A DNA stretch of 22,865 bases from an uncultured Opitutales bacterium. GTDB lineage: Bacteria; Verrucomicrobiota; Verrucomicrobiia; Opitutales; Intestinicryptomonadaceae. The position numbers and the translations under genes were made by a program. The DNA is taken from positions 1 to 22,865 of the forward strand of contig URAJ01000035.1 in the NCBI GenBank assembly GCA_900545715.1, in the 5' to 3' direction. Of the stretch, positions 1 to 7,920 are shown piece after piece (within the stretch, counting starts at the first letter, position 1; each line of letters opens with the position of its first letter). The notes under the pieces were generated by a model. The model saw nothing but the letters and a program-made list of their open reading frames with translations. It did no database searches and had not been told where the DNA came from.

Positions 1-270
1 GCCCCTGTGGCTGCTCCCGCTCCCGCCCCCAAAAAGGCTGCTCCCGCTCCCGCAGGCGCAAACGACATCGTCTGCCCTCTCGCGGCGGTTGTTGTTGCGG
101 TTAACGTAAAGGAAGGCCAGCAAGTTAAAGCGGGCGATCTGCTCGTGACGCTCGAAGCCATGAAAATGAACACTCCCGTAAATTCTCCCGCAGACGGCAC
201 TGTCTCGAAGATTTGCGTAAGCGCGGGGCAGAGTGTCAACGAAGGCGAAGTCCTTTTGAGCCTCAGCTAA
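1..270 (+). CDS. Biotin carboxyl-carrier (biotinyl/lipoyl) domain, 5'-truncated
   Basis: The reading frame is open from base 1 and ends at TAA 268-270, so the N-terminus lies outside the window. The visible part begins with an Ala/Pro/Lys-rich flexible linker of about 20 residues, followed by a full biotinyl domain of about 70 residues. The biotinylation motif EAMKMN is present; the Lys to be biotinylated is codon 163-165. The usual PLPG turn in the first half reads PLAA. In this family the domain carries carboxybiotin between a carboxyltransferase and a membrane decarboxylase. With oadB next, it is either the C-terminus of an OadA-like alpha subunit or a stand-alone carrier like MmdC/GcdC; the missing 5' end would decide. 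The GTG at 7 should not be read as the start. A strong terminator follows directly. Confidence 0.9.
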   Translation, partial: APVAAPAPAPKKAAPAPAGANDIVCPLAAVVVAVNVKEGQQVKAGDLLVTLEAMKMNTPVNSPADGTVSKICVSAGQSVNEGEVLLSLS

Positions 271-290
271 TCTTATTGTGTCCTTTGCGG

Positions 291-334
291 CATTGACGGG
301 ATAAATTTATCCCGTCGGTGCCCGTATTTTTTTT
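291..334 (+). terminator. Intrinsic terminator between the biotin carrier gene and oadB
   Basis: The 22-base segment 295-316 is a perfect palindrome (arms GACGGGAT and ATCCCGTC around an AAATTT centre). The stem extends outward through two G-U pairs to 291/320. A T-run at 327-334 follows after a short gap. It lies 20 bases after the carrier stop and 32 bases before the preferred oadB ATG, so it either separates the two transcription units or attenuates oadB. Confidence 0.85.
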
Positions 335-365
335 GCCTACAATTTTATTGCAGATTTTTTGTCCT

Positions 366-1949
366 ATGTTGCAAAGCCTAATAGACCTTGTTCTCGATAC
401 AGGTTTCTTTTACGTAGATTGGCGCATGATAGTCATGTGGGGCGTCGTGTGCGTACTCCTGTATCTGGCAGTTTTTAAACAATTCGAGCCCCTACTGCTC
501 GTGCCGATAGCCTTTGGCGCATTGTTGGCGAACCTCCCGACAGAGGGTGTCGTCAACAAGCCTGCATCTTATCTGATTGCCCCTGCTGAGGGTACGGTCG
601 TTGAGATGTTTGTGGGCAAGTCCGACAAAGTTTTCGTGCCGCGCGTAGTGCGCCAAATACCGGCGAAAGTTTCCGACATTGTCTCCTCTGAGGCTACGGC
701 GCAAAGCGAAGTCGCAAAATATTTTGCTATGATTGAAAAAGTCACTTCCGCGCAGGCGCGCAAGGATACTTTTGAAAAAGCAAAAGGCATTCCTGACTTG
801 GTATCGGTAGTGCGCCCGCAAAAGGCAAATGCCCAAAGCGAGCTTGAAGCGGCAGAGGCAGAAGCTGTCTTTAACGTCCAATTCAAGGGCAAAAAACTTT
901 CGCTTAAAGGTAAAGACAGGCTCGTATGGGCAACTACAACGGGCGACGTTGACGCGGTTCTCGCTAAGGCCGGCGAAAAAGTATCTAACGGGCAGAAGCT
1001 CGTTGACGTTTACAGCGCGCGCACTGGCGGGCTCTATTACTACATTCAAATGGGCGTGCTGCTCGAAATATTCCCGCCTTTGATTTTCCTCGGCGTCGGC
1101 GCACTGACAGACTTTGGCCCCCTCATTGCAAATCCGAAAATGCTCCTCTTGGGCGGCGCGGCGCAGTTCGGCGTATTCGCGACTTTCGTAGGGGCAATAT
1201 TCCTGAACTTCACTTCGCAGGAGGCCGCTTCAATCGGCATTATCGGCGGCGCGGACGGCCCGACCTCCATCTTTATATCAAATAAGCTCGCTCCGCACCT
1301 CTTGGCGCCGATAGCGGTTGCTGCATACAGCTACATGGCGCTCGTGCCGATTATACAGCCGCCGATTATGCGCCTGCTCACAACCCAAAAGGAACGCAAG
1401 ATACGCATGAAGAGCCTGCGCAAAGTAGGAAGGCTTGAAAAGTTGATTTTCGCGTTGGTTGTCACCATTTTCTGCATACTTCTCGTACCCGACGTTTCGG
1501 CGCTAATCGGAATGCTGATGCTCGGCAACTTCATCCGCGAGTGCGGAGTTTGCGAAAGACTTAGCAAGGCCGCGCAAAACGAGACAATCAATATCGTCAC
1601 CGTATTCCTCGGCACGTCCGTCGGCATAACAATGACAGGCGACAGATTCATCCGCGTCGATACTCTGTCGATTCTCGCCCTTGGCGTTGTCGCGTTCGGA
1701 TTCTCCACGGCGGCAGGCGTATTGATGGCAAAGTGCATGAACCTTTTCTTGAAGGAAAAGATAAACCCGCTAATCGGTTCCGCCGGCGTTTCCGCCGTGC
1801 CTATGGCGGCGCGCGTTTCGCAAGTTGAGGGGGCTAAGGCAGATCCCGCAAACTTCCTGCTGATGCACGCAATGGGGCCGAATGTGGCTGGCGTTATCGG
1901 AACGGCTATGGTTGCCGGGTTCTTTATCGCAACCCTAACAAACCATTGA
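366..1949 (+). CDS. oadB: Na+-translocating decarboxylase beta subunit (OadB/MmdB family) with large insertion
   Basis: This is the integral membrane subunit that decarboxylates carboxybiotin and exports Na+. Family landmarks, counted from ATG 366: the N-terminal helix and [12 protein letters not shown] (about 40-52), [10 protein letters not shown] then [18 protein letters not shown] (about 220-252), the catalytic loop [15 protein letters not shown] with Asp297, [24 protein letters not shown] (472-486) and NVAGVIGTA. The start is set at 366 because the GTG at 318 lies inside the terminator stem, while [15 protein letters not shown] fits the family N-terminus. No Shine-Dalgarno sequence is visible. 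The protein has 527 residues, whereas the family is usually about 375-435. The excess is one insertion at about 58-220, discussed in the findings. The substrate (oxaloacetate, methylmalonyl-CoA or glutaconyl-CoA) cannot be told from this subunit. Confidence 0.93.
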   Translation: MLQSLIDLVLDTGFFYVDWRMIVMWGVVCVLLYLAVFKQFEPLLLVPIAFGALLANLPTEGVVNKPASYLIAPAEGTVVEMFVGKSDKVFVPRVVRQIPAKVSDIVSSEATAQSEVAKYFAMIEKVTSAQARKDTFEKAKGIPDLVSVVRPQKANAQSELEAAEAEAVFNVQFKGKKLSLKGKDRLVWATTTGDVDAVLAKAGEKVSNGQKLVDVYSARTGGLYYYIQMGVLLEIFPPLIFLGVGALTDFGPLIANPKMLLLGGAAQFGVFATFVGAIFLNFTSQEAASIGIIGGADGPTSIFISNKLAPHLLAPIAVAAYSYMALVPIIQPPIMRLLTTQKERKIRMKSLRKVGRLEKLIFALVVTIFCILLVPDVSALIGMLMLGNFIRECGVCERLSKAAQNETINIVTVFLGTSVGITMTGDRFIRVDTLSILALGVVAFGFSTAAGVLMAKCMNLFLKEKINPLIGSAGVSAVPMAARVSQVEGAKADPANFLLMHAMGPNVAGVIGTAMVAGFFIATLTNH

Positions 1950-1958
1950 TGCTTTTAG

Positions 1959-1995
1959 CGGGCGGGGCGGCTTGTTTCGGCGTCCGCCTCGCCCG
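1959..1995 (+). terminator. GC-rich hairpin between oadB and the CoA-transferase gene, possible terminator
   Basis: Arms 1959-1970 (CGGGCGGGGCGG) and 1984-1995 (CCGCCTCGCCCG) pair over 12 bases with one G-U pair and a 13-base loop. Only a weak T-stretch (2001-2005) follows, a few bases past the stem. It may be a weak terminator or a processing/stability hairpin that sets relative expression of the two genes. Confidence 0.5.
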
Positions 1996-2025
1996 GTAAA
2001 TTTTTAAACAATTACACATCTAAAA

Positions 2026-3507
2026 ATGAGCTATAAAAATCTCACTCCCGAGGAGGCAGCAAGCCTCATTCAAAATGGACAGCAAATCGCGTTCAGCGGA
2101 TTTACCCCCGCGGGCGCAACAAAGGCTATACCGTCAGCCATCGCGGCAAAAGCCGAAAAAGAACACTCAGAAGGAAGAGAGTTCAAAATTGCCGTTGTGA
2201 CGGGCGCTTCCTCCGGAGACTTGTGCGAAGGCGTGCTTGCAAGGGCAAAGGCCATAAGCTATCGCGCGCCGTACCAGACTAACGCCGACATTCGCGCGGG
2301 CGCAAACTCGGGCGAGATACGCTATACCGACCTGCACCTGTCGATGACCCCCCAGTATATGAACTACGGCTTCATGGGCAAGTTCGACTGGGCGATAGTC
2401 GAAGCGGCCGACGTCAGCGACAACGGCGAAATACTCTTGACCACTTCAGTCGGCATCTCCCCCACTGGATTGAAGCTTGCGGATAAAATATTGATAGAGC
2501 TCAATGCCCACCAGTCCAAGGAGTTGTACGGAATCCACGACATTTACGAAACGGCTAACCCGCCTTTCCGCCGCGAAATACCGATATATTCCGCCGGCGA
2601 CAGAATCGGTTCTCCGGTCGTGAAGGTCGATCCAAAAAAGATAGTCGGCATTGTCTATACCGATATGCCCGACCAAGTTTCGCCCTTTAAGCCCACAGAC
2701 CCTGTCACGCAGAAAATCGGCCAAAATGTTGCGGACTTCCTCGCGGCGGAAATGAAGGCCGGCAGAATTCCCCCGCAGTTCCTCCCAATCCAGAGCGGCG
2801 TTGGAAATATCGCAAATGCGGTTTTGGGAGCTTTGGGTGAAAACCCCGACATTCCGCAGTTCAGCATGTACTCGGAAGTCTTGCAGGACTCAGTGATTGA
2901 ACTTATCGAGCACGGGCACATCAAGTGCGCTTCGGCGACATCGCTTACTTGCACGGCGGCTAAAATAGACGAAGTTTACCAGAACATAAAATTCTTCAAG
3001 GACAAGCTCGTCTTGCGCCCGCAGGAAATATCGAACAGCCCCGAGGTTGCGCGCAGAATAGGCGTAATTTCGATGAATACTGCCATTGAAGTTGACTTGT
3101 CCGGCAATGTAAACAGCTCGCACATTATGGGCAAAAACATAATGAACGGTATCGGCGGCAGCGGCGACTTTACGAGGGCGGCTTATTTGTCCATATACAC
3201 TTGCCCGTCGGTTGCAAAAGGCGGCCTGATTAGCGCGATAGTCCCGAACGTTTCGCACTGCGACCACACCGAGCACAGCGTAAATGTCATTGCAACCGAA
3301 AACGGCGTCGCCGACTTGCGCGGCAAAACTCCGATAGAGCGCGCCCACATCATTATAGAAAAATGCGCCCATGAGGACTATAAGCCGATATTGCTCGATT
3401 TCTTAAAATCCGTTCCTTGCGGCCACACTCCGCTTACGCTCTCGAAGGCCTATGCCATGCACGAAGCCTTCCTCCGCGAAAAGGATATGCGCAAGGCGCA
3501 ATTCTAA
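2026..3507 (+). CDS. Acetyl-CoA hydrolase/transferase family, succinate CoA-transferase (ScpC/AarC/Cat1-like)
   Basis: This 493-residue protein is the usual length for the family. Diagnostic stretches are IAFSGFTPAG near the N-terminus, IQSGVGNIANAV (256-267), MYSEVLQDS with the likely catalytic Glu284, SSHIMGKNIMNGIGGSGDF, and VSHCDHTEHSV followed by VADLRG. The enzyme moves CoA between acyl groups through a glutamyl-CoA thioester. Close relatives, as I recall the family, use succinate with propionyl-CoA or acetyl-CoA, which suits a position after a decarboxylase pump: methylmalonyl-CoA is decarboxylated to propionyl-CoA, and CoA is then returned to succinate. The exact donor is inferred, not seen. 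The start has the context CTAAAA-ATG and no Shine-Dalgarno sequence. A strong terminator follows. Confidence 0.9.
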   Translation: MSYKNLTPEEAASLIQNGQQIAFSGFTPAGATKAIPSAIAAKAEKEHSEGREFKIAVVTGASSGDLCEGVLARAKAISYRAPYQTNADIRAGANSGEIRYTDLHLSMTPQYMNYGFMGKFDWAIVEAADVSDNGEILLTTSVGISPTGLKLADKILIELNAHQSKELYGIHDIYETANPPFRREIPIYSAGDRIGSPVVKVDPKKIVGIVYTDMPDQVSPFKPTDPVTQKIGQNVADFLAAEMKAGRIPPQFLPIQSGVGNIANAVLGALGENPDIPQFSMYSEVLQDSVIELIEHGHIKCASATSLTCTAAKIDEVYQNIKFFKDKLVLRPQEISNSPEVARRIGVISMNTAIEVDLSGNVNSSHIMGKNIMNGIGGSGDFTRAAYLSIYTCPSVAKGGLISAIVPNVSHCDHTEHSVNVIATENGVADLRGKTPIERAHIIIEKCAHEDYKPILLDFLKSVPCGHTPLTLSKAYAMHEAFLREKDMRKAQF

Positions 3508-3546
3508 CATTCGCTTTCGAGCGGCAGTTTTAAGTTCTTTTTTCCC

Positions 3547-3573
3547 AAGCGCGGCTTTTGCCGCGCTTTTTTT
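3547..3573 (+). terminator. Intrinsic terminator after the CoA-transferase gene
   Basis: A perfect 9-bp stem (AAGCGCGGC 3547-3555 with GCCGCGCTT 3560-3568), TTTT loop and T-run 3567-3573. It lies 40 bases after the stop codon. Confidence 0.9.
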
Positions 3574-3976
3574 GTTGCGCTCGAATTTTTATAATTTTTG
3601 CAGGGTTTTTTTGCGGAAGCAAACTTGCGTTATGTTATTTTTTTTTACTCGGCGGAAAATTTTTTCGATTGCATATTGGCGGGCGGTTATGGCTTTGCCG
3701 CAAATTTGTGCCAAATATGCGATATTTTATTGTAAGCATAAACGCCCCGCGGGCTTTTTATCGCTTCAGGTTTCTTAATAAAATCGAAATAGGAGTTTCG
3801 GATTTCATAGTAGATTTTCGTCTCTCGCGTCTCTTGGGGTAATATTGCAAATTTTGATGCCATTATGGAAAATGTTCCCCGAAGGCCGTGATACGATGCT
3901 GAAGGCGCAAAATAGAAATGCGCGCTTGGTTTACTGTGGGAGGATTCCAAAGATAGTCTTTACAAAGGGGGCGCAA
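3574..3976. other. Gap of about 400 bases without a convincing gene
   Basis: The segment is AT-rich with several long T-runs. Open frames cross it on both strands, but their products have random-looking composition and no family features. The frame of the downstream lipoprotein is open back to 3845, but the peptide before its signal sequence looks untranslated. I found no clear promoter; a long 5' untranslated region for the downstream gene would fit. Confidence 0.5.
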
Positions 3977-5713
3977 ATGTTAATTATACGCGGTATGCAG
4001 AAAATTTTTATAGCAATCATAGCGTCTGCCGCCGCGTTCGCGTCGGCATGCTCGGCATCTTCCGAAAAATCGGCAAACCGCGAATACGTAAAGGCTTCCG
4101 CAAATGTCGTAAAAGCGGAGCAGGCGTTTGAAAAGGCGGACTATAAAACCGCGAAAGAACTTTGCGACGAGGCGGTCTCTATTGTACATCAAATAATAGA
4201 AAACTATCCGGAATCTGCCATCTCCTTAAAGGTAATGACGGATCCGACCACCCTTATCGGCCCGGTAACCTATCAGGATTTGACGTCAAAAGTAATGCCA
4301 AAGCTCCAACAACTCAACAACTCTGTTTCCTCGGATATCGGGGTTTTGTGGCCGGTTATCGTAAATATGGGCTTGGGAGAAAATGTCGTAGACGCGGCGG
4401 CACTCGCGCAGATCTCAAAAGACAAGGGCGAGATTTCTGCTGAAACTTTGAAGCTCATACATTCCAAACTCGCCGCAGCAACTGAAAATGTTGAAGACAA
4501 AGTTCGCATTGAAAATGGAGATTTATCGGAATATATTTCGAGGTATATCAATCTTTCCGGATTGCAGCCTTCCGGCAAGGCACTGGGCGCGCCTAAATTT
4601 AAAAATTCAAAAAAAATTCCAAAAGCTGAGAAAATTGCCGACAAAGCTGCTTTTCTATCGGAATCAAGAACTCAGGCGGCAATGGTCGCGTACGATATAA
4701 ATGTGATTCCCGTTTTGCATAAAAAGGCGGTCTCCGCAAAAGCTTCCGACGAAAAAACCTTTGAGGAGTTTAAAAAAATTCTCGATACGGCTCTTGAAAA
4801 CGTGTCGAAAATAAACGCGGTACAGATACGCGACAAAGCCTATGCCGGCATGTCTGTTTTATTTGCCGATGCTGGAATGGAAAATAAGGCTGTTGAGGTG
4901 GCGCGTAGGGTTTCGGATAATAAGCTTTTTGAGGATATTTTCTCCAAGATTGCCGATTCCGCCGTAAATTCCGAAAATTATATGGACGCCATTGCGCTTG
5001 CTTCGCGCATGCCGGAAGGCAGACAGAAAAACGACTTTCTCGCCGAACTTGCCGTGGGTGTCGCTAAACGCGGATATTTTGAGGCGGCTTTTTCAATAAT
5101 AGATTCCATAAAAGACGCGTCCGCCCGCGACTATTCCTATGCGGCAATAGTTGTGTCTGCCGCTGGAAAAAATCCAAAGGCCCTCGCCAAGGCGGCGGCG
5201 AAAATCAACCTTGAAAATACCAGTGCATTGGAGAAAATATCTCCCCTTTGCGCGGCTATTAAAGAACGGAACAAACAGAGTGGCAATGATTGTAAAGCGG
5301 CCGCCTTGGCTGATTTTGCGCGAATGGTAGGCGTCAGCGATAAAGCCCTTTGCCAAAAAATCAATTCCGCAGCCATTGAAGCACTTAAAGATGAAAAGCA
5401 GATAGACCCAAAAATTGGGAATGCAATAGTGCGCAATCTCTATGACTTCTCCGGGCCGGCAGAGGCGGTCAATTTCATATACGAAAATGCTTATAAATAT
5501 TCAATAATCCCAATATGGCAGCTTTGCGAAATATCTTCTGCAGCCGCCAAATCCGACCCCCAGACGGCAAGAAAAGGCTTTGAGCTTGCTGTTGGCAAGT
5601 GTTCGGGAAACGACGAAATACTTTCGGTGGCTTGGTTTGTATCGCTGTCAAAATTGCCGAATGAATCGAAAGTCCAGATAATAAAAAAATATCTCCCGGT
5701 GTTTGATAAATAA
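3977..5713 (+). CDS. Predicted lipoprotein with TPR-like helical repeats, function unknown
   Basis: The frame opens at 3845, but the first plausible N-terminus is ATG 3977, preceded by the purine-rich run AAAGGGGG (3964-3971) at a 5-base gap; ATG 3995 is a second choice. Either start gives a signal peptide (hydrophobic IFIAIIASAAAFASA) ending in ASAC, a weak lipobox with Cys25 counted from 3977. A TPR-like helix pair follows (AEQAFEKADYKTAKELCDEA). The remaining 500 or so residues are almost wholly helical, and the second half has repeating patterns such as YMDAIALASRMPEGRQKN. Such proteins usually act as periplasmic or outer-membrane scaffolds, but no specific family is recognised. It appears monocistronic. 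Confidence 0.75.
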   Translation: MLIIRGMQKIFIAIIASAAAFASACSASSEKSANREYVKASANVVKAEQAFEKADYKTAKELCDEAVSIVHQIIENYPESAISLKVMTDPTTLIGPVTYQDLTSKVMPKLQQLNNSVSSDIGVLWPVIVNMGLGENVVDAAALAQISKDKGEISAETLKLIHSKLAAATENVEDKVRIENGDLSEYISRYINLSGLQPSGKALGAPKFKNSKKIPKAEKIADKAAFLSESRTQAAMVAYDINVIPVLHKKAVSAKASDEKTFEEFKKILDTALENVSKINAVQIRDKAYAGMSVLFADAGMENKAVEVARRVSDNKLFEDIFSKIADSAVNSENYMDAIALASRMPEGRQKNDFLAELAVGVAKRGYFEAAFSIIDSIKDASARDYSYAAIVVSAAGKNPKALAKAAAKINLENTSALEKISPLCAAIKERNKQSGNDCKAAALADFARMVGVSDKALCQKINSAAIEALKDEKQIDPKIGNAIVRNLYDFSGPAEAVNFIYENAYKYSIIPIWQLCEISSAAAKSDPQTARKGFELAVGKCSGNDEILSVAWFVSLSKLPNESKVQIIKKYLPVFDK

Positions 5714-5910
5714 TTGCAAATGGGATTTCCGATATGCCGTTTGCAGTGCGCCATACGGTTTTAGGCAAATTGTTGGCGTTTTTGCCGAATCCCATAAAAT
5801 GTTTTGTGCCGCGCTTTTTTTAGGCTCTCAAACCGCGCGGGCTTATACAGTAGCGCCGCAAGTTTATGGGTATTCCCGCCAAGCTACAAGCCGCCCGATT
5901 GATTAAATCG

Positions 5911-6588
5911 CTATTTTGATGCCGGCACATTCGGGGAGAGCAGAAGCAACTTTGAGCGCGGGAGCGTAGGGACTACCCCTCTTGAACGCAGCTGTTCCTC
6001 GGTCTTTCTCTGCGACTCTTCCGCCTCTATTCTTAGGCGTTCAAGCTCAGACTGCCTCTTTTTCAGCCTTTCAATTTCGGCTTCGCGCTGGGCGAGCAGT
6101 TCCTGCATTCTTGCAATTTCTATATCTCCTGAAGATTGCTTTTTCTTTTTAAGCTCGTCGAGCGCAGACTTTGCGTCGGCGACTGCCAGCCTTAAAATAT
6201 CCCTCTGCTTTTGGAGTTCTTTGGAGGCGTTTTCGGCGGCGATTCTCGCATCGGCTTCGCGCTCGAGCTGCGCGTTTAGTTTTTTTACAAGCTCCTTCTG
6301 GGTAAGCTCGCTCTGCCTCTTAGATTTCTCGAGCATCTCGCGCGCTTGCTTTACTTTTAGCATGTTCGCCTCTGCGCTTTGCTTCGCTATTTTGCTTAAA
6401 CGCTCGGCTTCCTCGGCTCTCTGTTCGGCCCGTTTTTTCATATCGTACACGAGCGTCTGCGAGGCTATGTTCTCCGCCTCCAGCGCCTTTGACTGCGCCC
6501 GCTCCTTGCCGTATTTAAAAAAGAATACGACCGTTGTGAATGCCAGCAGGCATATCGCGAGTATAAAGGTGTTTTGAAGCTCCTTCAT
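5911..6588 (-). CDS. Single-pass membrane protein with long coiled coil, function unknown
   Basis: 225 residues counted from ATG 6588 (context CTAAAA-ATG). The frame runs upstream to 6693, but that extension lacks a membrane-protein-like start and would enter the divergent promoter region. One hydrophobic helix (about 7-24, TFILAICLLAFTTVVFFF) is followed by KYGKER and then about 170 residues rich in Glu, Lys, Arg, Ala and Gln with heptad spacing, which predicts a long coiled coil. A short non-helical tail ends the protein (VVPTLPRSKLLLLSPNVP). The N-terminus is probably anchored in the inner membrane; the side on which the coil lies is unsure. No enzymatic motif is seen. It is divergent from the ApbE-like gene with about 120 bases between the starts. 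Confidence 0.75.
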   Translation of the reverse strand: MKELQNTFILAICLLAFTTVVFFFKYGKERAQSKALEAENIASQTLVYDMKKRAEQRAEEAERLSKIAKQSAEANMLKVKQAREMLEKSKRQSELTQKELVKKLNAQLEREADARIAAENASKELQKQRDILRLAVADAKSALDELKKKKQSSGDIEIARMQELLAQREAEIERLKKRQSELERLRIEAEESQRKTEEQLRSRGVVPTLPRSKLLLLSPNVPASK

Positions 6589-6707
6589 TTTTAGCAAGGC
6601 ATACAAAACTAAGAAGGCAGAAGTCGTTTGCAATTTTAAAATCCCGTTTGCTGAGATTTTTCCTTTTATGCTTGAAAGCCCGCGAAAGCGCATCTAACGG
6701 TTTTTAT

Positions 6708-7535
6708 ATGCATAGATTCGACCACGAGGCAATGAACACAAAACTGGATCTGCTGATTTGCGGCGCAGACCATAAATACGCGCTTTCGGCCGCCGCCGAA
6801 TGCTTTGACAAGGTCGATATGCTCGAAACGCTTCTTAGCATGTACAGGGAGGGAAGCGATATCGACATGATAAATTCGTCGCCCGTAGGGAGCGTAGTAA
6901 AACTCTCCTGCGATGCGTGCGACTGCCTTGTCGATGCCTTCGCCGTTTCATCTATTACCGGAGGCGCGATAGACGTGTCTCTTGGCGACTACTATTCCAA
7001 AATGAAAAAAGGCGCCCCTAACAGCGTGGAATTAAAGCGTGGAAAATTTGAAATTGATCCCGAAAATTTTTATATAAAAAAAGTGGCCGACGGCAAAATA
7101 GACTTGGGCTGTATCGGGAAGGGGTACGCGGTGGATAGAATGGTGGAAATCTTGCGCGAAACTTGGGAAATTGAAAATGCTTTTATTAGCTTTGGAGGAA
7201 GCTCGATATTCGCGTTTGGCAAGCCGGAGGATTCGGACTCGTGGCGCGTTAACCTTTCAAAAGATATTTCATTCGACATTCCGCCTTCCGGAATGGGAGT
7301 CGGCGCTTCAGGCGTTGCCGTGCAGGGCGAACATGTATTTGACGGCCGCACCGGAGAGGTTCCCGAGCACCAGCCTTTCAGAACCTGGGCTTTTGGAAAT
7401 TCCGCGGCATTTGCCGACGCATTTTCAACTGCGTTTATGATTCTTGGGCGTTCAGAAGTTGAAAAAATCTGTGCGCAAACCGGCATGCGCGCCGCCTTTC
7501 AGGAGACTGAAAGCTCGGAACCGTTTTTTTTATGA
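6708..7535 (+). CDS. ApbE-like FAD:protein FMN transferase, divergent
   Basis: ApbE family enzymes move FMN from FAD to Ser/Thr of target proteins such as Nqr/Rnf subunits. Family features counted from ATG 6708: N-terminal FDHEAMNTKLDL, resembling the usual F.H.AM.T start; DIDMIN; GGAIDVSLG; the core DLGCIGKGYAVD (132-143, usual form DLGGIAKGYAVD); SFGGSSIFAFG (161-171); SGVAVQGEHVFDGRTGE, standing for the usual HI.DP.TG; and the metal-site segment ADAFSTA with Asp237 and Thr241. These mark a real but divergent member, so activity is likely but not certain. The ATG at 6732 would cut conserved residues, so 6708 is preferred. No signal peptide or lipobox is seen, unlike many ApbE proteins, which suggests a cytoplasmic location. 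No flavinylation target is in the window. Confidence 0.87.
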   Translation: MHRFDHEAMNTKLDLLICGADHKYALSAAAECFDKVDMLETLLSMYREGSDIDMINSSPVGSVVKLSCDACDCLVDAFAVSSITGGAIDVSLGDYYSKMKKGAPNSVELKRGKFEIDPENFYIKKVADGKIDLGCIGKGYAVDRMVEILRETWEIENAFISFGGSSIFAFGKPEDSDSWRVNLSKDISFDIPPSGMGVGASGVAVQGEHVFDGRTGEVPEHQPFRTWAFGNSAAFADAFSTAFMILGRSEVEKICAQTGMRAAFQETESSEPFFL

Positions 7536-7570
7536 TTTATTTCCTTTGCCTAATCTGGGGCGCTAGTCGG

Positions 7571-7761
7571 GCGAATGTAAAAACCGCCCAGCAAAGGAAT
7601 TTTCCACGGCGTATCGGGCGGGGCTTTTCCCAATAAATTTTTACATCGCGCAGGGTTGCTTTTAAACGCTGCGGCTGCGAAGCTTGCAGGTGTAAATATC
7701 GCCGCGCGATATTTTTCGCGGCGGGAATTCCAATAGTTTTTTTGCCGGCGCAAATTTGCGC
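7571..7761. other. Hairpin-rich non-coding region upstream of the GH97 gene
   Basis: The whole gap is 7536-7920. Nested inverted repeats pair 7575-7583 with 7638-7646 (ATGTAAAAA/TTTTTACAT) and, inside them, 7584-7589 with 7616-7621 (CCGCCC/GGGCGG). A 9-bp stem pairs 7694-7702 with 7706-7714, and it is mutually exclusive with a 7-bp stem pairing 7700-7706 with 7717-7723. A perfect 14-base palindrome sits at 7748-7761. No convincing coding frame is present. It may be a structured 5' leader of the GH97 mRNA or a cluster of palindromic repeats. Confidence 0.5.
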
Positions 7762-7920
7762 GGGCTGCGGCAAGATTTTTTTGCGATAAGTATCTTTAAT
7801 GTGGGAAATTCGATGAACTCTGTTTTGCGCGAGCCTGAAAGCGCGGCAGGCAACGCGAAACCGCTTCCGGAACGTTTTAAATATTGACCTTTTTTTAGTT
7901 TCGAAAAAAATAACCAACAT

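Noticed and set aside
318..365. GTG at 318 as the oadB start
   Set aside because: It lies inside the terminator stem 291-320 and adds 16 residues absent from the family N-terminus; ATG 366 fits better.
7537..7920. Open frame of 127 codons on the - strand between apbE-like and GH97 genes
   Set aside because: The product is random-looking and very basic, other frames overlap it, and the region is dominated by palindromes.
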